Made by a program: the position numbers and the translations under genes
Origin: Rhodosorus marinus
Taxonomy: Eukaryota; Rhodophyta; Stylonematophyceae; Stylonematales; Stylonemataceae
Assembly: GCA_029953675.1 (NCBI GenBank)
Contig: JAMWBK010000011.1
Location: 372,001 to 436,000 of the forward strand
Length of the DNA: 64,000 nucleotides
Direction of reading: 5' to 3'
Shown here: positions 55,182 through 64,000 of the stretch, one piece after another
Layout: each line of letters starts with the position of its first letter
How positions within the stretch are numbered: position 1 is the stretch's first letter
The notes under the pieces: generated by a model
What the model was told of the DNA's origin: nothing
Seen by the model: the letters and a program-made list of their open reading frames with translations, nothing else
The model's database searches: none

Positions 55182-56851
55182 ATGTGGACACCTTGGAATC
55201 GGAAGAAATGAGAACTTCAAAGGTGACAGAGGACCATGATATTAAGTACCGTCAATTGAAGACCCCGAAGCTCTCACTTAATGAAAAGATATCTGAAGAA
55301 CAGAGCGGACCGGAATCGAAAATGTACAAGGTTGACCAAGCCTTCGTTCAAAGCAATAACCTGAGCCTTGCGCTCGCGCCAGAAGTGGATCATTCATCGT
55401 GTCAGAGGATTTCTCCTGCAGAGGTGCTCGCGCGAGCTAAGCAAATTGACTTTGAGTAGGAAAACGCTGGCAAGCTCCTCTAATTTATTTTCACCGAGTT
55501 GGATTTTGGGGGGTATATGGACGTCTAAAAGAGTCGAAATTGTCTATGGTTAACCGAGAGATATAGCCTAAGCAGGAAACGGATCGATTCCATTACGAGA
55601 CAAGAAAAAGCGGCCTAGTCATTCAATGAGAAATCAGGCCTCTCTGCACCCAGCAACAATCTACTAGTCGGTCGGCCTCGTGTGCCGGAACCGAAGCAAA
55701 ACCGGAACTTGCTGAGAAACCTACTTCCGTTAGACATATTCTGGACGTTGTCACATCCGCCGTTCGGCAATAGCTGGACTCGAGTCGTGCAAACAGTGCC
55801 AGCCACCAGAATGATGAAGCCAAACTTGAGCGTCTGCAACTTTTCAAGCTCAAAAATTTCCGAACCGATTGAGCTTGTTCTGCATCCGATGGCTTCGATA
55901 CGCGTAAGTTGGGTCTTCAGAGAAATCGATGAAAGTTAATTGATTGAATCCAACACACAGCCTCTTTGAGAAAGTGAATACTACTGGTCCGAACCTGAGC
56001 TTGCAAACTCCTGACAATCTATCGAAACGCCTTTTGAAAGCTCCATGGGTAGGTATCAAACTTACATATGCCGCTGGCAGATACCAATCAATCAGCATAT
56101 TATCTCGTTCTTCAAGCCATAGGCCAATTCTCACGATCGTCTGGATAGCTACCAGACCCCTCTGCTTAGGACACCACCCGTTACATCCACATCACCAAAA
56201 GAGGATTGTAAAGGTGGAAAGCGAGAGGAGCTCAGAATGTTAGCAGAGCTCAATCGACCAGCAGATCGATCCTGCTTCCGGATATAGATTATTGGTATCA
56301 GTCGTCAGGATAGCTGCTGGATCTCTGTTCCCTCTATCAGCCTGAACACAGAAAGCGTTTCTCATCGATTGGTTGCCTTCGGTTCCGATGAAGCAACGGC
56401 GTCAGGGTTAGGGATCATTAAACTTCGAAATGCTTTGACCGATAGCAATTAGCATTTTATCTCGTTCTTCAAGCCATAGGTCCTGTTTCACAGTCCTGTG
56501 GATAGCTGCCAGGCCCCTCTGCCCTAAGACCCGTCCGGTATAAGGCAGGTCCATATCAGCAAAAAAAGAGGTTTGTAAAAGTGGAAAGCGAAAGGAGCTC
56601 AGAATGTTAGCACGACTGAATCGATCACCAGACCGATCCTGCTTAGGACAATAGATTACTGCTATCAGTCGTCTGGATAGCCGCTGGAACCCTGTACCGG
56701 CTATCATGCAAACGCAGGTATTTCTCATCGAAGCGGTTATGATGTGGTCCTTTGTTTGTCATGAGTTTCCCATGAAGGAAGGCGGATCAGAGCTTGGATT
56801 GGTCCGAGCTCGGAACATCATGCTCTGTTGAAATTTTCGGATCATTTGACA
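55182..56851. other. Intergenic; ~355-bp tandem duplication before the DUF1349 gene
   Basis: A hydrophilic + frame ending at 55459 might be coding but has no support. The region immediately upstream of the DUF1349 gene is duplicated (listed separately). Confidence 0.45.
56090..56740. repeat. ~355-bp tandem duplication
   Basis: Copy A starts near 56090 and copy B near 56440. Shared blocks in order: TATCTCGTTCTTCAAGCCAT, GGATAGCT(A/G)CCAG(A/G)CCCCTCTG, GTGGAAAGCGA(G/A)AGGAGCTC, AGAATGTTAGCA, CGATCCTGCTT, ATAGATTA-TG-TATCAGTCGT, and TTTCTCATCGA. Spacer bases have diverged, so the duplication is moderately old. Confidence 0.9.
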
Positions 56852-57586
56852 ATGGAAAAGCTTTCACAGTCGTTTAGTAAAGAGAAGGCGTTGGATCCAC
56901 GTCTGAAGTGGACGAATATGCCCCTGCTTGTTGACCAGGGCGTGACGTCGCAGGGGAGGCTGACCGTTGGCGCGGCGGCTGAGAGTGATGCGTGGAAGAA
57001 GACGTACTATGAGCCGACCATCGACAAGGATAATGTTCCTATACTGGGGCTTGAGTGGAAAGGCGATTTCAGCGCTCAGACTCGATTCCGTCTGAACGCC
57101 CTGCATCAGTTCGACCAGGCCGGGTTGATGGTTCGGTACTCAGCGGATTGTTGGATTAAGACCGGTCTTGAATACGTCGATGGAAAGGTGAAGCCGAACG
57201 TTGTGGTGACGAATGGTTACTCCGATTGGACTACGCAGGGGACGCGGGAGGCGACCTCGGACGCCACGTTGACGATACACAAAAGAGGAAACAAATTTGT
57301 CATCGAATTCGGCCCTGAGGAGACGGATTCCTCTGGATCGTGGTGGACGTTTCTGATCGGTGGAGATACTTTCAAACCACAACCACAGTACTTCACCCGC
57401 TCGTGTGCGCTAAAGCCCGCCAGCGCCAGCCAGAAGCCGACCGTGGGACTGTTCGTTGCTTGCCCAAAGAAACCCGGCGGAACTGCGTGCTTCGACTACC
57501 TGATTATCAAAACCCTCCTCAAGAAAGAAATGCCCAGCGAAGTTGATCTTCTCACGTCCGTCTTAGTGAGCCAGACAGCTTCCTAG
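56852..57586 (+). CDS. DUF1349 family protein (concanavalin-like fold)
   Basis: The first ATG in the frame is at 56852 (open from 56828), giving 244 residues with no signal peptide. The core FDQAGLMVRYSADCWIKTGL followed by EYVDGKVKPNVVVTNGYSDW is the DUF1349 signature, best known from bacteria and fungi, including the yeast 'regulation of enolase 1' protein (Ree1). The C-terminus (VGLFVACPKKPGGTACFDY) completes the domain. Full-length single-domain copy, intronless. Members are predicted to bind carbohydrates or act in sugar metabolism; the exact role is not known. A divergent relative lies at 50.9 kb. Confidence 0.9.
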   Translation: MEKLSQSFSKEKALDPRLKWTNMPLLVDQGVTSQGRLTVGAAAESDAWKKTYYEPTIDKDNVPILGLEWKGDFSAQTRFRLNALHQFDQAGLMVRYSADCWIKTGLEYVDGKVKPNVVVTNGYSDWTTQGTREATSDATLTIHKRGNKFVIEFGPEETDSSGSWWTFLIGGDTFKPQPQYFTRSCALKPASASQKPTVGLFVACPKKPGGTACFDYLIIKTLLKKEMPSEVDLLTSVLVSQTAS

Positions 57587-58873
57587 ACCCGATACGGGAA
57601 AGATGATAATCCAAACTGTATAAAAGAAGGAAACTTAAAGACCAAAAGCTCTCTCTGCAGAAAAGAGTGTCTCAGGATACAAGTCTGGCGTCCGCGTTCT
57701 TGAACCGGATGTATCCATGATGTTCATACGGCTATCCAGACGAGTACTGGCAATGGCCAATCGCTTGAAGTTCGGCAGAATTTACTGACTGCTCTGCTTC
57801 CAACCAGCAGTAGAATGGACTTGTACAGTCCTTCAATAGCGTGGTTTTGTTCGCCTGTCATTAGCATGCGTGTTTGAGTGCGACCAGTGCTATAGATTTC
57901 TTACAGAGACTTTTCGTTTGCTTGAATCAGTCATCACCCATTGCTCAGCCCAAGAACCCATCCATGCATACTTTGGGCAAGGATTCATGGAGCCTTCACT
58001 TTTTAGCACTGTGAACTGCAAACCTGATCGACTCGGGTGCTTTTTTATAAGACTGGACTAGGAGCCGATAGTGACGAGTATACCTGGGTTTCAGAATTTA
58101 TGCGAATATCTGATGATGCATCAATCCATCCAAAGTCCTTTCTCTCGGAATGGACCTGACTTTATCCCAGCGAGTTATCGCCAGAATGGATTCAGCTGGG
58201 GATACAAGAAAGGGCTGCCGTCCTATACTCCAAAAGAAAGTGAGCATCAGAGCTTACGTTAAGATCTGATGATTTACTGATCCATACATCGTCCTTGGGC
58301 AGTTTATGATACACGATCTTGTCTCGATAGTGCCTGGCAAGCTATCAACTTGATCGATTCAACTGGTCTGAGTAAGAATGACCTTTGGCACAGCATAGTC
58401 TTCAGACCATCAGGGAAGAGACCATAAAACGTAATAGTCGACAACCTTCTGTGGGGTCTTTACTTTGCCTTGATCCAGCTACTAACAGGTGGATTCAGCT
58501 TTGCAAAGTGAGAATGGACCGAGGCAGATGTTAACATCAGATTGTTCCAGAGTTTGCGCGGAGAGAAGATCAGCGTTTCCGATGCCGTTCGATTGATAAG
58601 GCATGAAGACAATGTTTCATGGACGTCCTGAACTGGCACAGCAGCTGAGGAGCGCTAATCGTTCTGTGCGAACTTCTCTGGAGCGAGGTTTTGCAGATGG
58701 CCCGGCTGGTTATGGAGGTATTGGACGATGCGGACGGAAGAGAAGGGAACGCTTTGGTTTCTGAGCTGACGCGACTCGCCTGGAGTTTGCTTAGGTCTGT
58801 ATAGGAGAGAAGGAGAGACGAATCCCAAGGCCCGAAGACGAGCGGAAAAGCTGTCACGGCTCGAGAATGCAGA
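57587..58873. other. Intergenic; possible unseen 5' exons of the DUF1992 gene
   Basis: No gene is certain. A + frame starting at 58696 (MARLVMEVLDDADGRE) could be an upstream exon of the next gene or chance. I could not find a convincing splice to join it. Confidence 0.35.
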
Positions 58874-59975
58874 ATGGGGAGTCGAGGACCAGAAAAATCC
58901 CCCGGTGGGCATGGCTTTTCAGATCAAAAGTTACTCTGGCTGGTTTTTGCCCGGTTCCTGACGGATGTCCTTGTGACCTGCTCCTACAACAAGGAATTCC
59001 GAGAACGACCGAGGCTGAAGAGCACAGAGGAAATCACTGATTATGTCGAGGGGCAGATCCAGAGAGCCATTGCTAGAGGTAGATCAAACTGACCAATACA
59101 GCTAGTTCAACTCTTGGACACGAAGACCATGACCGAACGCTCAAGGCAATTGTATTCGCTCTTATCCTTCCCGCCCCTGGATCGTGTACGTCCCAGGAGA
59201 ATTTCTTCGTCTCAAGAAGAAAGGAAAGAAACTTGTACAATCTGATGGATCCGGACGCCCTGTAGATGAGTATGTACCTCAACAACAAACCTCGACAGCA
59301 AAGAGATCTGAAGAATCAGATCCTGTCTTCGCTGGACATCTTCCACAGAACGTTTGACATTGCAATGAGGATTATGAAGGACAACAATCTGAAGCCGAGG
59401 TGGTACGTTCTATGAGCAATCTATCACCAAAGGCTCCTTCCTCGTAGCGCAGTCTAATAGCTCCTTGGCTGTTCCACTGCCTGGATCTCTCAGCATTGGT
59501 CGCTGGATGCCCATTGCTGCTATAGTATATTTAGAGCTGACGACGATGTGTTTGGTCTTGTCGACTTGTTCCGAGCAGGATCGAGCTGATGAACGAGATC
59601 GACCAGGAGAAGCACAAGCTCAGGTCAGACCTGGTTCTGTCGCTTCTGAAGGTTGATGAAAATGGCGATGAAGAACTCATGTGGAAGAAGGAGGTGAAGA
59701 AGTACGAATCGAGGATTGGTTCGCTGAACAAGAAGATCGACGATTTCAACATCATCAAGCCCGAGAAAATCGACACCTTCCGCCTCCGGCTGAAGCTGGA
59801 CTCCGAAATTGAGCGAGCGAGGACGGCCGTGGCTGGGAGGAAAGACAAATCTGTCGATCTCGGACGCACTTCCACCGAGGAGGTGGGTGCAGACGCTCCG
59901 AGGACACCCGAAAACATGAAGGGCATGGTGCAGTCCTTGCTCACCAAAGCAATGTACTTTTGGAGGAAACCGTAG
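58874..59975 (+). CDS. DUF1992 (DNAJC28-like) protein, at least 4 exons
   Basis: Spliced model: exons <58874-59078, 59197-59269, 59304-59402 and 59579-59975, GT-AG and in frame. The start is uncertain; the frame is open upstream to 58805. Exon 1 ends ITDYVEGQIQRAIAR and exon 2 begins GEFLRLKKKGKKL, rebuilding the DUF1992 core ('I..A...GEF..L.G.GK.L'). Exon 3 ends MRIMKDNNLKPRW and exon 4 begins IELMNEIDQEKHKLR, matching the second half of the domain. An additional ~110-residue C-terminus is Lys/Asp-rich. Family members include DNAJC28, but no J domain is visible here. Intron 2 (59270-59303) is 34 nt with a strong GTATGT donor. Function in the family is poorly defined; several members are mitochondrial. 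Confidence 0.78.
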
Positions 59976-60299
59976 CTCGTAAGAAGTCACTCGTATTTAT
60001 TTCTGTGAGTAGTATGAAGCAAATTGGCGAGCAGTGAGAGGCGAGAGTGTGGACTTTGCTTGTTAGTGGAGCAGCTCCGAGCGGGGAGCTCGCTTCATCC
60101 TCATCTCCCAGACGCAGCTTTTGAGCAAGACGAGCTTCAGCTGTATGCTTGAAGAATCTCGTGCTTTCCAATCAGCTTAGAGGACGAATAATTAGAGTTT
60201 TGAGCTTGTTCTTACTGCAGTTAGGTGGGCAAAGTTCCGTCTTCGCCCCGGCAGAACAGCTCGAAGCGCTGTGTTTGAAACGCTAACGCGGCGGTCAAG
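59976..60299. other. 3' flank duplicated with the second sulfotransferase
   Basis: Sequence around 60018-60110 (ATGAAGCAA-TTGGCGAGC-G-GAGAG) recurs downstream of the second sulfotransferase at 63397-63490, so the flank was duplicated with the gene. Confidence 0.6.
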
Positions 60300-61645
60300 T
60301 CACCGATTGTAGGCTTCCTCCCAATTCGCGACACCAGTTCTGTTGAAGTGTTCTCGCATGATGTCTCGGAATACATCGTTGGATCTCGTAAAAAGGTCCT
60401 CGTTTAAGTCACGGCCCACTGCTTTCAACTCCTCCTCCTCGAGGAGCTCAAAATTTCTACAGGTTGCACACTTGATGTGGTTTTGCATCGGCAGTCCACG
60501 TGCAACGTCTCTCTCTGAAATCTCCCTTCCGAAGGCTTTCAAACACGGTGCGATGTGTTGAAGCTCATCGGCAAACGACGCCACCAAGTTCTCATAGATG
60601 ATGATACAAAACTTGTCCGGGCTGAGGTACCTGAACCTAAGAGTGGGACAGGGATAGGATTTCAACGTTTAAGAGCGATTCTTTAGGCTACTAGATCCTT
60701 GGAAGCGTCTAGAAAGGGTGCGTAGGAGGGTCCATTAGCTTACAAATGGAGCATCATATACCCGTAGAGACTATCAGCGAATATGGAGTTCACGATAAAC
60801 GGGTAGATGGTTGGGAGGCCAGTTTCGTTGATCAGCACACCCTTGGTTTTCCTCATGTAGGGCGAGAGGTGCCAACAGCCTTCGAAGACGAGTTCTGGTC
60901 GTTGCACGAATTCGTCGACGCACTCGTTGATCAATCGTGGCAGGTACTTGGCCATCAGTGAAAACTTGTAGTCAAAAACTTGGTACGAAGCGTTGAAGCG
61001 TTCCCGAGCGATCAGTCTCTGGAGTATGTGCGTATACCACGAATAGCTCCGATGAACTGGATCGCGAACTGCAACGAGGAAGCGGGAGCGCTCCACGTTT
61101 ATTGTGGCGACCATTAGGGATGGCACTCGAGCGTACCTCGAATAGCCAGGCGTCGCATCCAGACTCACTTGACTTTCCAGATCCCTAACTGCAAAGTGTT
61201 CCGCATAGGATTCAGGTCCCTCCGCGTAGTGATCCTGTTTGTCGAAAAAGTGCACCTCTTTCGGCATCGCACCCTGCTTGTAAGTATTCAACGGTCTTTG
61301 TATTTCAAGATCCTGTGAAGTCACTAAAAACATCCACAGAGACGTTGTGCCCCCTTTCTGCATTCCCAAAAGAAACAACTCTGGGCACATATGATCCCCG
61401 ATCCGCCTCCGGGTGCAAATATTATCCACCTTTGCAGTTGATTCTCCACTCGGCGCCACCTCACTTTTCCATACGCCTTGTCCCTCAACATCCTCGGGAA
61501 AGTACGCCTCCAGTTCGTCAGGGTCATATGGTTCCCGGACCGCAGCCTCATGCGCCTGTACCCGAACCTTCCGCGCCTTACAGGAAACCCCCACCCACAC
61601 AAAGCCAACCAAAAAGGACGCGACGACCAATCCTCGAAACTTCAT
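60300..61645 (-). CDS. Golgi-type sulfotransferase (Sulfotransfer_1), 2 exons
   Basis: Spliced model on -: exons 60744-61645 and 60300-60636, GT-AG, joining YGYMMLHL to FRYLSPDKFC, 412 residues. The N-terminus (MKFRGLVVASFLVGFVWVGVSC) is a signal or membrane anchor. The PAPS 5'-phosphosulfate loop LFLLGMQKGGTTSLW (90-104), PKEVHFFD (129-136), DATPGYS (163-169) and the 3'-phosphate site RDPVHRSYSWYTH (194-206) match heparan-sulfate/chondroitin-type sulfotransferases. A C-terminal cysteine pair (CATCRNFE) follows. It should transfer sulfate from PAPS to a polysaccharide in the secretory pathway; the acceptor is unknown. A tandem paralogue follows 3.4 kb downstream. Confidence 0.92.
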
Positions 61646-61783
61646 GGTTAGGAGTCACGTTCACCACATCACTCGTCGCTCACCCAGAGCCTCTTCTCTC
61701 ACCTCTAAAACCACACGCGTCAATAGCTTAATGATTCCTAACCAAACCAATCCAATCCAAGATTCCCGAAAAAGTGAAGCAGA

Positions 61784-62154
61784 CTAAACGTTGACCGACC
61801 ACAGCCAAGTCGAATCCACCCGGCGTCGATACTTCAGCTCAAGACCCTCCACCAAGCGAAGCAAGACCTCCTGCTCTCTTCCCAACCACTTCACAACGTC
61901 AAGATACGACGACGTCTCAGCAAAACTCCGAATGGCTAGCTGTGTATTGAGCTTTGTACCGCAGATGTCCACTTAAGCGCCTTTTCAATACTTGGTTTGA
62001 TGTACTTTACCTCAGAAGTCCCACAACTGACATCCCAATCCCCTTCGCAGCACCACGACGAAAAAGCACCTTCCAATCTCGCTTCCCAACGACGTCTCAC
62101 AAGACTCTCAAACGTTGCATTTGGAATTAGGAATAGGCAGATAGATGTCCTCAT
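61784..62154 (-). CDS. Possible small two-exon protein
   Basis: Exon 1 62011-62154 (MRTSICLFLIPNATFESLVR...DVSCGTSE, GTAAAG donor) and exon 2 61784-61951 (LNTQLAIRSFAETSSYLDVV..., phase 0) would give ~103 residues. An alternative acceptor at 61940 removes four residues. The second half is a plausible amphipathic helical protein (VVKWLGREQEVLLRLVEGLE). No family is recognised. Support is an in-frame 59-nt intron and even codon composition only. Confidence 0.35.
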
Positions 62155-63704
62155 ATAACCCTTCTCAACCCCTAGGCTTGCTGTTCCTTGGTGCCCGTCA
62201 AGCCACAGTCCTTACTTCCCAATCTTTTCGCACAATCACAAAACCGCGAAAACAAAAGCACGTCCTATTCTCCTCCCAACGGCTTTTCAAAAACGTTGAG
62301 CTACAACGACGTTCCCCGAGACCATCAGAAAAAAAAAAGTTCGTTGTGCGTAGCAGCTTGGCAATCACCAGATATCCTCAGATACCATTATGATCTCTTA
62401 GTTTTGACTGTCTGCCTTTACTCTGAGACTAGCTAGCCCCCGCTAGGCTAACCGAGAAACTTACGAGGACGTTGAAGACCTCGCCTCTAGTGTTACTCTA
62501 CCAGAGCGCGAAGCTCGGAGATGAATGTCGGCCCTAAACAAATGTCTTTGGTGGAGTAGCTCGTGGGTAGTCCTAAAGGCTGGAGCGCCTCGAACCTGAA
62601 TCTTAGAAATGCAATGAACTCGTTTTGCTTTTACCTCTTGAATTACAAGCCTGCAGTGGGGAAGGCTGAATAGAGACGCTTCATGTGGTCGGGTCGTTCC
62701 ACAACGCACTCGCGCAAGCCAACTAGATGCCACCTCACCCGCTCGCTCATGGAAACCAAAACACATCGATAACTGTACTTTGAAAAATGGCCCCAGCAGC
62801 CAAAATACTTACAAAACATATTGACCGGTACAAATTCACTGGAACGTACAGTTAAAGTTTCTTCATGTTTTTCCTGTTAGCTTTTGTCTGAAGGAAACCC
62901 TGTATGTGATTTACTGGTTTGCTAAGGAACTAATAGGCCAGGCGGACGTTGTAATAGCCAGGATTGCAGAGCACGGGCAATGGCAGACCTTTGTTGCCTC
63001 GCTAGGGCACCTGCAGTCTGACCCTATCGTCTTGTACAAGAGCAACTGCGAACCGCACTTATAGATAGGGTTACGATTCTGCTTTGCGTTGTCTAGATGT
63101 TGTCGAGTGGCTTACAGGCCACTCGAGTGGGTGTGCATGAGAAGGAGGGCTGGAAAAGACCACCCGCCACAGAGTTTGGAAAATCTGCGCAAAAGGATTA
63201 CATCTGATACCTCTTCTGCGTGTGTGAGTTTCCTCTTTCGGGGTTGTTCTTTTACCATTGTTCTAACGCGGGCTTCACGTTTGTTTTTCACTGTCGAACA
63301 GCCTCTTTGCAAGCGGCCATAGGAATCCGTTCATCCGACACAAAGGGTCAATTCTCTAGGGCGCAAATCGATTCTCGTCAAGTCTCGCAAGTGACATGAA
63401 GCAAGTTTTGGCGAGCGGCGAGAGATGATTGTGAGGATCACCCACTTAAGGGAACAACTTCGTGCCCCGTGGCTGTTTAGTCCTGGTCTTCTGGAAGAGG
63501 GGTCCGGTAGCGAGAGGAGCGATGGCCAGGCTACAAGCGTCTTCTTTAAGCAAAATTCTTTAGTTAAGTCAGTTCAGAGGATCCATCATTAGGTTTATAC
63601 AGTTTAGTTTCGTTGTCCTCAACAATTAGATAGCAAAATTCCCAACAAACCCAGGGTGGAAGATGCCAGCACTCCGTTTGAAACCTTGAATCCCCGGTTT
63701 CGGG
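62155..63704. other. Intergenic between tandem sulfotransferases
   Basis: Open frames at 62461-62766 and elsewhere have no recognisable content. The last ~300 bases are the 3' flank of the second sulfotransferase, partly homologous to 60.0-60.2 kb. Confidence 0.45.
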
Positions 63705-64000
63705 TCACAGAGTGTACGCTTTCTCCCAATCCGCCATGCCCGTTCTGTTGAAGTGGTCTCGCATGAGTTCTCGGAACACATCGTTTGATCTCGTGAAAAG
63801 CTCCTCGTTCAACTTACGGCCTACCGCGCTCAACTCTTCGTCAACGAGCCGCTCAAAATTTTTACACGTCTTGCACTTAATATGGTTTACCAACGGCAAT
63901 CCACGCGCAGCGTCACTCTCTAAAATCTCCCTTCCGAAGGGTTTCAGGCACGGCCCGATGTGCTGAATCTCATCAGCAAACGACTCCACCAACTTCTCAT
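63705..64000 (-). CDS. Second sulfotransferase, C-terminal exon (cut by window end)
   Basis: The frame ending at 63705 matches the last exon of the gene at 60.3 kb residue for residue: VESFADEIQHIGPCLKPFGR against VASFADELQHIAPCLKAFGR, then FTRSNDVFRELMRDHFNRTG against FTRSNDVFRDIMREHFNRTG. About 70% of residues agree over the shared ~95. The frame continues through the window end (GAG AAG TTG GTG), so the catalytic part lies outside. It is a tandem duplicate in the same orientation. Confidence 0.9.
   Translation of the reverse strand, partial: EKLVESFADEIQHIGPCLKPFGREILESDAARGLPLVNHIKCKTCKNFERLVDEELSAVGRKLNEELFTRSNDVFRELMRDHFNRTGMADWEKAYTL

Noticed and set aside
58696-58800. Upstream exon of the DUF1992 gene (MARLVMEVLDD...)
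   Set aside because: Plausible peptide but no in-frame splice of reasonable length to 58874 could be found; RNA-seq would settle it.
62461-62766. 101-residue - frame between the sulfotransferases
   Set aside because: No motif or splice logic, and lies in a region partly explained by duplicated flank.
1-64000. Bacterial contamination or prokaryotic cluster
   Set aside because: Consistent GT-AG introns restoring conserved domains, long AT-rich intergenic DNA and LINE remnants make this nuclear eukaryotic DNA.
1-64000. tRNA, rRNA or CRISPR arrays
   Set aside because: No T-loop/anticodon pattern, rRNA segment or regularly spaced repeat-spacer structure was found on reading; minisatellites here have no unique spacers. 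A tRNAscan/Infernal run would be decisive.

Overview
This is a nuclear eukaryotic window, not a bacterial one. Six genes can only be read through spliceosomal GT-AG introns, leaders carry TATA boxes, and decayed non-LTR retrotransposon pieces are present. The mixture is a plastid/mitochondrial-type RbfA, a plant-type double B-box protein, a SAM-containing SNM1 nuclease as in land plants, carbohydrate sulfotransferases, and a patchwork of intronless and intron-rich genes. It suggests an alga in or near Archaeplastida, with a red alga my best guess. This is inference: no rRNA, tRNA or plastid marker settles it.

Region 0.4-29.2 kb is dominated by six paralogous secreted CRTAC1-like genes: four on + (8.3, 12.4, 21.4 and 25.4 kb) flanked by one on - at each side (0.4 and 27.4 kb). 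Each has a signal peptide, seven or so calcium-binding FG-GAP/VCBS-type loops, an ASPIC/UnbV domain and a cysteine-rich EGF-like tail. One carries an extra Thr-rich minisatellite-encoded tail. Between them lie a 5'-truncated, frameshifted non-LTR retrotransposon (5.6-7.3 kb), an eIF4A pseudogene fragment (15.3 kb), a 3x ~300-bp satellite (16.4-17.3 kb), a flotillin gene (17.9 kb) and many short tandem duplications.

Region 31-42.8 kb holds a small membrane protein, a type II membrane sulfotransferase (33.5 kb), an 11-exon NTA1-type amidase (35.8-38.4 kb), a three-exon double B-box protein on - (39-40 kb) and a three-exon RbfA (42 kb).

Region 43.4-52 kb holds a six-exon SNM1/PSO2 nuclease on - (UBZ4 + SAM + metallo-beta-lactamase), a seven-exon GH13 glycosidase, a five-exon OB-fold + HTH_40 protein, and a divergent DUF1349-like protein. 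Region 53-64 kb holds a second retroelement scrap, a canonical DUF1349 protein preceded by a ~355-bp tandem duplication, a DUF1992 (DNAJC28-like) gene with a predicted 34-nt intron, and two tandem sulfotransferases on -, the second cut by the window end.

The secreted CRTAC1-like proteins, two kinds of sulfotransferase, a GH13 enzyme and lectin-fold DUF1349 proteins would fit a cell-surface or matrix-polysaccharide theme, but co-localisation alone does not prove this. The SNM1, NTA1, RbfA and DUF1992 genes look like ordinary housekeeping genes. A G/T-rich coding-strand leader upstream of nearly every gene is a recurring, strand-specific signature of this genome.
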